Source: Actinomycetes bacterium (GTDB lineage: Bacteria; Actinomycetota; Acidimicrobiia; Acidimicrobiales; Ilumatobacteraceae). From it: a stretch of 32,435 nucleotides of DNA. The stretch is from positions 1 through 32,435 of the forward strand of contig JANYDH010000171.1 of assembly GCA_025359865.1 (NCBI GenBank), written 5' to 3'. Positions 7,801-15,744 of this stretch are shown piece after piece (position 1 is the first letter of the stretch; each line of letters begins with the position of its first letter). Below the pieces are notes generated by a model, which saw nothing but the letters and a program-made list of their open reading frames with translations, had not been told where the DNA came from and did not search any database. The translations under genes and the position numbers were made by a program.

Positions 7801-10197
7801 AGCGGTGTCTACCACGAGGTGATCGGAGGGTACATGGTCTCGCTGCGCGATATATCCGGCCAGCGCGCCTCGGTCGCCGCAACCGAACACCGTGCGGAGC
7901 TCGAGCAGGTGGCGCTCGCGGTGTCTCACTGGGCGGTCGAAGTGAAGTCCGAGGACCTTGTCGATGGCCTGGCAAACCGGCTCGCCGAACTCGGTCGAGC
8001 GCTAAACGTCGATATCGCCTTCGTTGACTTGTTCGACGGCGATCAGCTTCGCTCGGTCGGCAATTGGGCACGTACCGGAGCCCCCGCCAAGAGCCTGGAG
8101 ATGCCCGAACACGATGCGTCGATGCCCTCATTGATCGAGCGGTTTCGCACGCTTGTGCCGCTGATCGTCGAGGATATCCATACCCATTCTGAGCCATGGG
8201 CCGATGAGTGGCGAAGTTTTCCTGTTGCCGATCGCGCCGGCGTCAACGTCGCGCTGGTGTCGGAAGGCAGATGCATTGGGGTACTTGGCGTCGCATGCGC
8301 TGACGAACCGCGGCGGTGGAATGACGACGAAATCGCGCTCGTTCAACGCTTCGCTGAGGTTGTGTCCGCACTGTTCGCGCGTCAAGCGATTGAGCTCTCG
8401 CTGCGAACCAGCGAGGAGCGATTGGCTGCGTTGCTCGATGCATCGCTCGACATTGTGGTGGTCGTCGACCAAGACGGTCTCATCACCTACGCCAACGGCG
8501 CCGTGCAGGGTGCACTTGGTTACCGATCATCCGACATGGTCGGTCTCCATGTGCTCACAGTCGTGCACCCGGATGATGCCGCGTTCACTCGATCGCGTCT
8601 CGAGTCGTTGTTGGCCGATGTGCCCACCTCGCGCGTGTCGGTTCGATTGGTCGGGGTCGACGGTTTCGCCGGTTCGTGGGAGATCACCAGCGGCCACCGG
8701 CGCGACCCGGTGGCGGGCGGACGGGTGCTCACGTGTCGCAACGTGACGCAAGAGTTGGCGCAGGAGGCCCAAGATGCCAGGTCGGCTGAGCTGATGGCTC
8801 TCTCGTTCGATGTGGCTCAGCAGGCACTCGACCTCGACTCCAGGGCGTTTTTGGCCAAGCTCGAGAACATCTGCGAGCGAATCGGCCAGCTCATCGATGT
8901 CGACTTCGTGTACGTCGACCAACTCGACGAGGTCGGGGGACAGCTAGTACTGCTGGGGGGTTGGAACCGGGAAGGCACATTCGCCACAGGTCGAACGGTC
9001 CCACTCGATGGTCTGCCTCATTGGGTGGCCCGCCTGCGGCTTGCCGAGCCGATCGTGCGGTTCCACCAGAGCGATCTTGACGACAGCGAGTGGTCGACCG
9101 AGAAGCGACGTGCCTGGGGTGAACACGGCGGGTTGATCGAGGTAGCGATGTCATCAGCCGGTGAACTGTTCGGGGTGATCGGCGTGTCGATGACGTCCGA
9201 CTCGCGGCATTGGAGTCCCGACGAGGTGACGTTCTTACGAATGATCGGCGAGACCATCGCCCACGTGCTCGAGCGAGCCCGTCTCGATGATGCATTGAAA
9301 GACAGCGAGGCTCGGTTCCGGTTGCTGTCGGAAGCTGCTGCCGATCTGATCCTGCTCGTCAGCTCGAAGGGATTCATCACCTACGCCTCGCCATCATCGG
9401 TCGCCGTCGTCGGCTACACGCCCGACGAATTGAACGGGCGGAATACGCTCGAACTCGTCCATCCAGATGACCGCAAGGACGGGCCGGAGCGCCGGCGCCT
9501 TGTGCTGGCGAGGGTCACTTCCACGTCGGAGATGCGGCTCATTCATAAAGACGGGCGCACCATCTGGGTGGTCAACTCCACTTCCGTGGTGCGCCAACCC
9601 GAGATTCCCGACGAGTACCAGTACCGCATCAGTCTGCGCGACATCTCCGATCTGAAGCGCCTGGAGGGTGAATTGGAGTTCCAGGCGCTGCACGACCCAC
9701 TCACCGGTCTTGCCAATCGCACGCTGCTCGCAAGCAGGCTGGCGATCGCCATCGCACGTCGGGCACGACCGAACGATGTGTCCGTGCTGATGATCGATCT
9801 GGACGGCTTCAAGGAGGTCAACGACACCTATGGCCATACCGTGGGTGATGAAGTATTGAGGATGGTTGCCGTTCGGCTCGAACGCCTGACCCGTCCGACC
9901 GACACGCTAGCCCGAGTCGGTGGCGACGAGTTCGTGTTGTTGTGCCCTGAGACCGACGTTGACGGTGCCGTGGCGATCGCTGCACGGATCATCGAGGTGC
10001 TCCACCAGTCATTCACCGGTGAGGGCTTCGAGATCGAGTTCGGAGCGAGCATCGGTGTTGCTCATCGACAGGGTGGCGATGCTGATCCGGAAGCGCTCGT
10101 CAATGAAGCAGACCAGGCGATGTACACGGCCAAACACGCTGGCCGCGGTCTCATCCGCGTTTCGGGACAGACTGAGGATTCAGCCGTTCTTCGGTAG
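4846..10197 (+). CDS. giant GGDEF-EAL-PAS/GAF-GGDEF c-di-GMP signalling protein, 1783 aa
   Basis: Domains in order, with approximate residues: GGDEF-like 20-165; EAL 184-424; PAS 459-580; PAS 585-702; GAF 725-884; PAS 892-1005; GAF 1019-1180; PAS 1185-1300; GAF 1316-1479; PAS 1485-1605; GGDEF 1609-1775. The first GGDEF is degenerate: D84-GDAF replaces the motif, although DLDHFHHVN and GD are kept, so it is likely inactive or nucleotide-sensing. The EAL domain looks active (EALVRW at 210, FEVTES, DDFGTGYSSL at 333, KIDQQF, AEGIE, QGYYFGRP). The last GGDEF (1692-1696) is canonical and has an RPTD inhibitory I-site five residues before it. No membrane segment is evident, so the protein is probably cytosolic. 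It should both make and break c-di-GMP under control of the PAS/GAF sensors. Its 3' end overlaps the convergent acyl-CoA dehydrogenase gene by 18 bp. Confidence 0.94.
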   Translation: MITDPRDQSDDSVGGRCASRQQLLDEIEAWQQVGGELGVIHLDLDHFHHVNTRFGQHVGDAVLLAVGERLRECSPSNGVIASVDGDAFLAFVPGADAASVRAVAERLLGVVAAPMVEGTDHIQLRATAGIAWRMDSYSGLDLVEQSFLACRRAKSTAPGTVAGYELALGDEAQRRQRVAEDLRRAISHNELRLYVQPKVDLRDGAVVGVEALVRWQHPVDGLMLPGRFLPDAEAAGLMVAIGDWVVTEAIALAMRWRTIRNGQPMRIWVNLAAQQLAKGDRLHDRVRDAITTGLIAPESIGFEVTESSLLEDLPSAVEALMLLRELGIEISLDDFGTGYSSLSYLRQLPVTAVKIDQQFVAGIGGSLADEAIIEAVIDLAHALGLRVVAEGIEAVAQAEALIRMGADRAQGYYFGRPVPPEDLEPRFGIAWCGAAAPTVVGARGDRRADELPGFGSPRARLLLAALDAAQDSIVVTAAGAGRMLDRPIVYINSAFARDYRYAPGDVVGQTIELLLPEHRESELVDWLDELHATRRAGTREMINRRSDGSLFPTEITVSPISDERGVHTHWLQIGRDLTARRAAEGDRALFEGLIEQTSALVFIAETGGQWVYANAAMRRAIGLLPDASLDGVNTRTVLPPSELTMIGEVVIPHLLGNGSWRGDCRLVHPGTGAVIEVSVDVQMFDDPLRPDVQVFAGVCRDETDSNARRCEEDRRRELGGFAAEIARQSLANDARRVLADAGSILESLGVLLRADLAFLNRIDKEQGLLTLLGEWTSDRYTQSTDMSQPLHLDRLPQWIAHLADCELSISSQTGVHESWRAEVSAVFADSPLGSDVSAPLRIGGELLGVLGVATRDASHVWSADELGCIQMVADTIAGALARERASSALRLSEERQSTLLLSVADVLAVIDPEGTIRYVNPIIESKFGHLPTEVRGRNFIELVHPDDQLLAVTSFSSTLAGELPPITELRMMCADGTFIWCDVDTSGVYHEVIGGYMVSLRDISGQRASVAATEHRAELEQVALAVSHWAVEVKSEDLVDGLANRLAELGRALNVDIAFVDLFDGDQLRSVGNWARTGAPAKSLEMPEHDASMPSLIERFRTLVPLIVEDIHTHSEPWADEWRSFPVADRAGVNVALVSEGRCIGVLGVACADEPRRWNDDEIALVQRFAEVVSALFARQAIELSLRTSEERLAALLDASLDIVVVVDQDGLITYANGAVQGALGYRSSDMVGLHVLTVVHPDDAAFTRSRLESLLADVPTSRVSVRLVGVDGFAGSWEITSGHRRDPVAGGRVLTCRNVTQELAQEAQDARSAELMALSFDVAQQALDLDSRAFLAKLENICERIGQLIDVDFVYVDQLDEVGGQLVLLGGWNREGTFATGRTVPLDGLPHWVARLRLAEPIVRFHQSDLDDSEWSTEKRRAWGEHGGLIEVAMSSAGELFGVIGVSMTSDSRHWSPDEVTFLRMIGETIAHVLERARLDDALKDSEARFRLLSEAAADLILLVSSKGFITYASPSSVAVVGYTPDELNGRNTLELVHPDDRKDGPERRRLVLARVTSTSEMRLIHKDGRTIWVVNSTSVVRQPEIPDEYQYRISLRDISDLKRLEGELEFQALHDPLTGLANRTLLASRLAIAIARRARPNDVSVLMIDLDGFKEVNDTYGHTVGDEVLRMVAVRLERLTRPTDTLARVGGDEFVLLCPETDVDGAVAIAARIIEVLHQSFTGEGFEIEFGASIGVAHRQGGDADPEALVNEADQAMYTAKHAGRGLIRVSGQTEDSAVLR

Positions 10198-11487
10198 TTC
10201 GCTCCACGGCGTGATGCGCTCGTTGCTCGGCTCCTTGGGCAAGCCGAGCACTCGCTCGCCGATGATGTTGCGCTGTACCTGGTCGGTGCCACCGTAGATC
10301 GGTGGTGCCTGGGCAAAGAGCGCCATCTCGGTGATAAAGGCGAGCATCGGCTGACCGGTCGCCTCGTCGAGCGCTCGGCGCTGAGTGCTGTCGTAGGCAT
10401 GGAGCATGCCGTAGCCGCCGGTGATGGCGAGGCCGAGGTCGCGTGATTGGCGAACGATCTCGCTCATCGAGAGCTTGCCGATGTTGCCGGCACCCGGAAT
10501 GTCGCGTCCGGCGGCTTTTTCTGCCTTGAGCCGCAGTGTCGTGTAGCGACCGATCTCGCCCAGGGTGTGCAGTCGCATCAGCGCTTGGCGGATGTTCGGG
10601 TCGTGGATCTTGCCGTTCTGTTTTGCCGACTCGACGAACATTGCCTGCGCACCCGCAGTCATTGCTCCGCCTCCGCCGCTGCCGGGTGATCGCGGTGCCC
10701 GGACGAAGTCGCCGGCGCGCTTGGGGAGGTCGCCGGCGATCGTGCCAGGGTTGGCCAACGCAACGCCGCTGGTGCCGCCCGCACCCAACCCGCTTCGTTC
10801 GTATGCGAGCGTGGTATTGGCGACCGCCCACCCGTTGTGCAAGCCGCCAATGATGGCGTCGTCGCCCACCCGCGCATCGGTGAGGAACACCTCGTTGAAG
10901 AGTGCCCTGCCCGTCATCTCGCGCAGGGGGCGAACATCGACGAGACCCGGTTGATGCATGTCGATCGAGAACCAGGTGATGCCCTGGTGTTTGGGTGAGT
11001 CGGGATTGGTACGCGCGATCAGCATGCCCATGTCGGCGTAATGACCACCGGACGTCCACACCTTCTGGCCGTTGACCACCCACTCGTCACCGTCTTTCAC
11101 AGCCCGACAGCCGAGTCCGGCAAGGTCAGAGCCGGCACCCGGCTCGCTGAACAATTGGCACCACGCTTGGGCGCCGATGACGATCGGTCGTACGAACCGC
11201 TCGATCTGCTCGGGTGTTCCATGTGTCGCAATGGTCGGAGCGGCGAGCAGCATCCCGAGCCCGCCCGGCGCGCCCAACGCGCCGCGCTCGGCAATGCGGT
11301 TCGACACGGCGATGGCTTCGTTGCGGGAGAGGTCTTTGCCGAACGCACTGGTCGGCAGCGACGGTGATGCCCATCCGGACTGCCCCAGCAGCTGCCACCA
11401 CTCTGCCACGGTGAGGTCGGGGTTCCAGTTTGCATCAAGCCATTCGTCGAGCTCGTCGAGGATGCTCTGCTGCGATCTGTCAGTCAT
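10180..11487 (-). CDS. acyl-CoA dehydrogenase family protein, about 435 aa
   Basis: This is a FAD-dependent alpha,beta-dehydrogenase of acyl-CoA thioesters. Visible motifs are WCQLFSEPGAGSDLAGL (FAD/substrate-binding signature), WVVNGQKVWTSGGHYADMG, ITWFSIDMHQPGL, the central helix region ending in GNIGKLSMSEIVRQ, and the C-terminal IYGGTDQVQRNIIGERVLGLPKEP. Where classic enzymes have the catalytic Glu in YEGT, this one has YGGT. That form is common in actinobacterial FadE homologues, some of which work as heteromers. The start is uncertain: ATG codons at 11487, 11505 and 11523 are in frame, none with a clear ribosome site. 11487 (MTDRSQQ) is taken as the most conservative. The gene is divergent from the SDR gene, which probably serves a related lipid pathway. 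Confidence 0.92.
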   Translation of the reverse strand: MTDRSQQSILDELDEWLDANWNPDLTVAEWWQLLGQSGWASPSLPTSAFGKDLSRNEAIAVSNRIAERGALGAPGGLGMLLAAPTIATHGTPEQIERFVRPIVIGAQAWCQLFSEPGAGSDLAGLGCRAVKDGDEWVVNGQKVWTSGGHYADMGMLIARTNPDSPKHQGITWFSIDMHQPGLVDVRPLREMTGRALFNEVFLTDARVGDDAIIGGLHNGWAVANTTLAYERSGLGAGGTSGVALANPGTIAGDLPKRAGDFVRAPRSPGSGGGGAMTAGAQAMFVESAKQNGKIHDPNIRQALMRLHTLGEIGRYTTLRLKAEKAAGRDIPGAGNIGKLSMSEIVRQSRDLGLAITGGYGMLHAYDSTQRRALDEATGQPMLAFITEMALFAQAPPIYGGTDQVQRNIIGERVLGLPKEPSNERITPWSELPKNG

Positions 11488-11553
11488 GCTCACAGACAAC
11501 TCCATCGTGGCCCGATCATCCAACTCGGGCTACTTGCGCGACGGTGCCGATGA

Positions 11554-11559
11554 GTAGGG
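11554..11559 (+). promoter_or_regulatory. probable -10 box TAGGGT upstream of the SDR gene
   Basis: TAGGGT fits the recurrent TANNNT box. A TTGCGC-like -35 lies about 15 bp upstream. Transcription would start near 11566, giving a leader of about 70 nt that carries the GAGGGGG ribosome site of the SDR gene. This is weaker evidence than for the leaderless promoters. Confidence 0.35.
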
Positions 11560-11637
11560 TCGAGCCCGTCAACGAGCGACGGTGGCGAGCGAAGTCGGGC
11601 GAGGGTTCCCCGACGAGGTCTAAGACGAGGGGGAATG

Positions 11638-12603
11638 ATGGAGCACTTCGAAGGACGGCTGGCAGTGATCACCGGTGGCGGTACGGGCATGGGGCGCGAG
11701 TTGTGCCGGCAGCTGGCAGCTGAGGGGTGTCATGTCGCGATGTGCGATGTGTCGGCCGACAACATGGCCGATTCGCAGGCGCTCAGCCTGGACAGCGCCC
11801 CTGCTGGTACCAGGGTCACGATCCACGAAGCCGATGTCAGCGACGAGGCACAAGCCGTCGGCTTTGCTGCTGCGGTCGCTGAGGCACATTCGACGCAGCA
11901 CATCAATCTGCTCTTCAACAACGCAGGCATCGGCGGTGGCGGCAGCTTCATCAACGATTCACGGGCCGAGTGGGACCGCACGTTCGCGGTGTGTTGGGGA
12001 GGGGTCTATGCGTGTACGAGGGCGTTCATGCCGCAGCTCCTCGCGAGCAGCGAAGGGCACGTGATCAACACCAGTAGCGTCAACGGGTTCTGGGCGTCGC
12101 TCGGCCCCGACATTCCCCATACGGCCTATAGTGCCGCGAAGTTCGCGGTAAAGGGATTCACCGAGGCGCTGATCAATGATTTCAGGGTCAACGCACCCCA
12201 TCTGCAGGCGTCGGTCGTGATGCCTGGTCACATCGGCACGTCGATCGTGATCAACTCTGGCAAGATCCTTGGCCGGGAGCCAAAGGAGCTGACCGCCGAG
12301 CAGATCGAGGCGATTCGCGAACGCTTCACCAAGCGCGGCGTGGATCTGAGCGGTGCCAGCGATGAAGACGTTCGTCTCGGATTGCAGATGCAGGCCGAAT
12401 CGTTCCGTGATACGGCACCCATGACTGCGGCGCAGGCCGCTTCAGTCATACTCGCGGGCGTTCGCAACAACGAGTGGCGAATCCTCGTCGGCGACGACGC
12501 GGTCGCGCTCGATTCCATGGTCCGCGACACGCCGGGCGAGGCGTACGAACGGACCTTCGCCGGACGGTTGGAGGCCGCCGGCATCTTCGGCTTTACCCGC
12601 TGA
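11638..12603 (+). CDS. short-chain dehydrogenase/reductase (SDR), 321 aa
   Basis: This is a classical SDR oxidoreductase using NAD(P). It has the nucleotide-binding GGGTGMGRE near residues 14-22, an Asp in MCDVSADN after beta-2 (favouring NAD), NNAG near 98, INTSSVNG carrying the catalytic Ser, and YSAAK carrying the catalytic Tyr and Lys. The C-terminal extension of about 80 residues makes it longer than the usual 250. The substrate is unknown; the family covers hydroxy-fatty acyl, steroid and sugar alcohols. ATG 11638 is chosen over the overlapping ATG 11635 because GAGGGGG (11627-11633) gives 4 nt spacing instead of 1. A GGDEF gene follows closely on the same strand, so an SDR-first operon is likely. 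Confidence 0.9.
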   Translation: MEHFEGRLAVITGGGTGMGRELCRQLAAEGCHVAMCDVSADNMADSQALSLDSAPAGTRVTIHEADVSDEAQAVGFAAAVAEAHSTQHINLLFNNAGIGGGGSFINDSRAEWDRTFAVCWGGVYACTRAFMPQLLASSEGHVINTSSVNGFWASLGPDIPHTAYSAAKFAVKGFTEALINDFRVNAPHLQASVVMPGHIGTSIVINSGKILGREPKELTAEQIEAIRERFTKRGVDLSGASDEDVRLGLQMQAESFRDTAPMTAAQAASVILAGVRNNEWRILVGDDAVALDSMVRDTPGEAYERTFAGRLEAAGIFGFTR

Positions 12604-12649
12604 GGGTACGATCCTCAAGTTGCAGCCGACCGAGCCGATAGTTCCAACG

Positions 12650-14233
12650 ATGAAAGCCGTGTCGGCGGACGCGATCTGGACATCAGCAACCTTGGCCGAA
12701 ACACTAGGCTACGGTGCGGTGTCGTGCAGAGATGCTTTGGCGCGCTCGGTCCCCATCCCGGCACTGCTGCATTCGGTGGAGGGACTCAGCGCCGATGCAC
12801 AGCTCAGCTGGAGTGCCGTTCTCGCACGCGTGCACGGGCTGGACCGCGCCGGCTTTATGCGGGCATGGTCCGCTGCTCTGCTCGCGCCTGGCGTGCCGGT
12901 GGTCTGCCACGTTCGCGAGCAGCGCGCGTGGGCATGGTGGGAACGAGAAGTGGTGACCCTCAATCTTCTCGATGTGCCCGGCGTCTCGGCGGTGATCTGG
13001 GTGTTTCGTGATGTGGGAGCGGTCCCCACCCCTGAAGCCGGCGAAGCCAGGGAGTTCTCCGTCCCGGGCACCCCGGTCTGGCAATTGTTCCATCTCGACG
13101 AGGTCGGCCAAGTACTTCGCTGTGAAGGGTTCACCCGCGAGATCATCGGCGTGGCGCCACATGAGTTGATTGGCGAGCAAACCCTGGGCGATATCCACCC
13201 TGCAGACGCTGATCTGGTGATCAACACCTGGGTCGAACTGCTCCAGAACCCGGGCAGCAGCGTCTCGTTCATGTCGCGAGCGATCCATCGGGTTACGGGT
13301 GAGGCCCGCTGGTACGAGACGATGATGACGAACTGCCTTGCCGATCCTGATGTGCGTGCGGTGCTGGCGATCAGCTACGACATCGAAGAACGCCGCGCAA
13401 AAGAACAGGCGATCATCTCGAGTGAACGGCAGTTCAGGACACTTGCCGAGCAGATCCCGATTGCCGTGTTCCGCTTGGATCCACTCGGGTCCGTCACGTA
13501 CGCCAATGACCTGTTTCGGCTCACGGTCGGAGCGATCGAGCGGATTCACGATCTGCGCAGAGCCGGCATCGATCGGTGGTGGGCCGAGGTGCTCAGTCAA
13601 GACGAATCGGTCGACATCGTGTTGGAGTTGGGTGAGCGATCAGTCAGGATCAGGGGTCGGTCTCAACGCTCAGAGCGAGGTGCCGACGCACACGCCGGCG
13701 TCGAAGCGGTGATCGGCTCCGTGGAAGACGTCACGGCCGATGTCTTGCGAGCACGTCGGTTGGAGACGTTGGCGCACAGCGACCCGCTCACCGGGCTGGC
13801 GAACAGGCGGCTTCTCGAGCAGTTGTTGGATGAGCTCATCTCTGCGGGTGAGTCGTTCGTCGTGCTCGCCGCCGATCTTGACGGCTTCAAGGCCGTGAAC
13901 GATGCGAACGGCCATCACATTGGCGACCTGGTGCTGGTCGAGATCGCTGGTCGGCTGTCGCAGGCTGTTCGGCCAGGCGATCTAGTAGCCCGAGTCGGCG
14001 GAGACGAGTTCGTGCTGGTCTGTCGCGACGTCACCGATGCGGCGTTGGGCGATCTCGTCATGCGAGTCCGCGCGACCGTGAGCCAACCACTCGACGTCGC
14101 GACGGACAGCCACGTATCGCTGAGCATCGGTACCAGCAGGGTCGATGTCGGCGACGACGGTGCCCGAGTATTGCAACGCGCCGACGTTGCGATGTATGAC
14201 GACAAGCGCCGCATCGTCCACGGTGCCGAATGA
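12650..14233 (+). CDS. PAS-containing diguanylate cyclase (GGDEF), about 527 aa
   Basis: The C-terminal GGDEF domain (about 365-520) is intact: SDPLTGLANRRLL, then LAADLDGFKAVNDANGHHIGD, and the GGDEF signature at residues 450-454. An RPGD inhibitory I-site lies five residues before it. Upstream are two or three PAS-like folds: a poorly conserved one at about 20-130, one at about 140-255 (REIIGVAPHELIGEQTLGDIHPAD), and one at about 260-365 (FRTLAEQIPIAVFRLDPLGSVTYAND). It should make c-di-GMP from two GTP in response to an unknown cytosolic cue. An in-frame TTG at 12620 lies 7 nt after a TACGAT box (12607-12612) and could be the true start. ATG 12650 has no ribosome site either. Confidence 0.9.
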   Translation: MKAVSADAIWTSATLAETLGYGAVSCRDALARSVPIPALLHSVEGLSADAQLSWSAVLARVHGLDRAGFMRAWSAALLAPGVPVVCHVREQRAWAWWEREVVTLNLLDVPGVSAVIWVFRDVGAVPTPEAGEAREFSVPGTPVWQLFHLDEVGQVLRCEGFTREIIGVAPHELIGEQTLGDIHPADADLVINTWVELLQNPGSSVSFMSRAIHRVTGEARWYETMMTNCLADPDVRAVLAISYDIEERRAKEQAIISSERQFRTLAEQIPIAVFRLDPLGSVTYANDLFRLTVGAIERIHDLRRAGIDRWWAEVLSQDESVDIVLELGERSVRIRGRSQRSERGADAHAGVEAVIGSVEDVTADVLRARRLETLAHSDPLTGLANRRLLEQLLDELISAGESFVVLAADLDGFKAVNDANGHHIGDLVLVEIAGRLSQAVRPGDLVARVGGDEFVLVCRDVTDAALGDLVMRVRATVSQPLDVATDSHVSLSIGTSRVDVGDDGARVLQRADVAMYDDKRRIVHGAE

Positions 14234-14240
14234 GTAACTC

Positions 14241-15059
14241 GTGCGGGTGATGACGTGGAACCTGTGGTGGCGGTTCGGGCCGTGGGAGGACCGGATGGCC
14301 GCAATCGAAACCGTCGTCCGTGCCGAGGCCCCTGACGTGTTGTGCCTGCAGGAGGTGTGGGGCAACGGGGGCGACTCGTCAGCAGCTCGACTCGCCGAGG
14401 CGCTCGGGTTTCAGTTCGCACTCACCGACGACCCGTTCGCCGACCGTCGTGCAGCCAGCCCGAATCCGGAGTCGTCAGGCTTTCACAACGCGATTCTCAG
14501 CCGGTGGCCATTGAGGCAACCCGTTAGCCATCCATTGCCGCGTCTAGACGGCAGCGATGGGCATCGCCGCGCGCTCTCCGTCGCAGTCGAGGTTCCAGGC
14601 GGTTCATGGACGGTTGTATCGACGCATCTCGACCATCGCTTCGATGAGTCGGCCGTTCGTCGTCTGCAATGTACGGCTCTACTCCGTGTAGTTGACAGTC
14701 TGCGTGGCGACCCCGCGATCGATGTGCCGGTGATCGTCGCCGGCGATTTCAATGCCGTACCTGACAGCGATGAGATCCGGATGCTCACGGGGCGGGCGAC
14801 GGTGCCGGTGAGCAATCTCGTGCTCAGTGATTGTTGGGAGCATGTCGGCGAGGGAGCAGGCCACACCTGGCGGTCGGACAATCCGTACCAGGCATCGACG
14901 GCATGGCCCAACCGTCGACTCGACTATGTGTTTGTCAGTTGGCCCAGGCCGAAGCCGATCGGCAATCCGGTTGCGGCGCATCTGGCCGGCTTGACCGCAG
15001 TAGCTGGAATCCACCCGAGTGATCATGCTGCAGTGGTAGTCGACCTCATCAGTACGTGA
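14241..15059 (+). CDS. endonuclease/exonuclease/phosphatase (EEP) family hydrolase, 272 aa
   Basis: The EEP (DNase I-like) core is complete: MRVMTWNLWW with the catalytic Asn, APDVLCLQEVW with the metal-binding Glu, VVSTHLDHR with His, VIVAGDFNAVPDS with Asp and Asn, RRLDYVFV with Asp, and HPSDHAAVVVDL with the terminal Asp-His pair. Members cleave phosphodiesters or phosphomonoesters of nucleic acids, inositol phosphates or sphingomyelin; the substrate here cannot be told. No signal peptide is present. The GTG at 14241 is taken because family members begin MRVMTWN; GTG 14247 and ATG 14250 are alternatives. It starts 8 nt after the GGDEF stop codon, so the two are very likely co-transcribed. 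Confidence 0.9.
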   Translation: MRVMTWNLWWRFGPWEDRMAAIETVVRAEAPDVLCLQEVWGNGGDSSAARLAEALGFQFALTDDPFADRRAASPNPESSGFHNAILSRWPLRQPVSHPLPRLDGSDGHRRALSVAVEVPGGSWTVVSTHLDHRFDESAVRRLQCTALLRVVDSLRGDPAIDVPVIVAGDFNAVPDSDEIRMLTGRATVPVSNLVLSDCWEHVGEGAGHTWRSDNPYQASTAWPNRRLDYVFVSWPRPKPIGNPVAAHLAGLTAVAGIHPSDHAAVVVDLIST

Positions 15060-15114
15060 TGTTCGCGTGTGCGAAGTTGCCGTAGGCGGCAGTCGCGTTA
15101 TCGTCGACGCTGGT

Positions 15115-15720
15115 ATGGCTACCTTGCGATTCAGCTTTGGCACGATGGGCTCCGGCAAGAGCACCATGGCGCTGCAGATCCACCACAACCTTGCGAGCCG
15201 CGAACTGTTCGGACTACTGCTGACCACGCTCGATCGCGAAGGCGCCCAGGTAACGAGCCGCCTCGGTGTTGCCGCGGAGGCAATCGAAGTGGTTCCATCG
15301 CTTGACCTGTATGCCCTTGCTGTCGCGAACTGGCCGTTGCACTACCTGGTCTGCGACGAGGTGCAGTTCTACTCGCCGGAGCAGTGCGATCAACTCGCAC
15401 GTGTCGTCGATGATCTCGCGGTCGACGTATTCGCATTCGGGTTGATCACCGACTTTCGTGGGGAGTTGTTCGAAGGCACCCGACGGATGCTCGAAGTGGC
15501 CGATGAGCGCCTGCCGATGCAGGTCGAGGCGCGTTGCTGGTGCGGTGCCCGTGCTACGCACAATGCCCGTGTGGTCAACGGCGAGATTACCTATGAGGGC
15601 GAGACGATCGTGGTCGGCGACACAGGTGTCGGACCCGGCGAGCAGCCGCTGTTCGGCGATGTCGTCCGCTACGAACTGTTGTGTCGCCGCCACTTCGTTC
15701 GAGCCGAACTCGGAAGCTGA
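15115..15720 (+). CDS. tdk: thymidine kinase (type II, Zn-binding), 201 aa
   Basis: This enzyme phosphorylates thymidine with ATP in the dTTP salvage pathway. It has a P-loop GTMGSGKST at residues 9-17, the Walker B-like VCDEVQFYSPEQ, the lid and thymidine-binding region FAFGLITDFRGELFEGTRRML, and a zinc site from CWCGARATHNAR together with CRRH near the C-terminus. The length fits the family (about 190-220 residues). ATG 15115 is preferred because MATLRFSFGTMGSGKS is a typical N-terminus; in-frame GTG 15067 would add an unconserved 16 residues. It lies 55 nt after the EEP gene on the same strand and converges on the HepT gene with only 24 bp between stops. Confidence 0.95.
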   Translation: MATLRFSFGTMGSGKSTMALQIHHNLASRELFGLLLTTLDREGAQVTSRLGVAAEAIEVVPSLDLYALAVANWPLHYLVCDEVQFYSPEQCDQLARVVDDLAVDVFAFGLITDFRGELFEGTRRMLEVADERLPMQVEARCWCGARATHNARVVNGEITYEGETIVVGDTGVGPGEQPLFGDVVRYELLCRRHFVRAELGS

Positions 15721-15744
15721 CAGGGCGCCATGCTACGAACTCGT

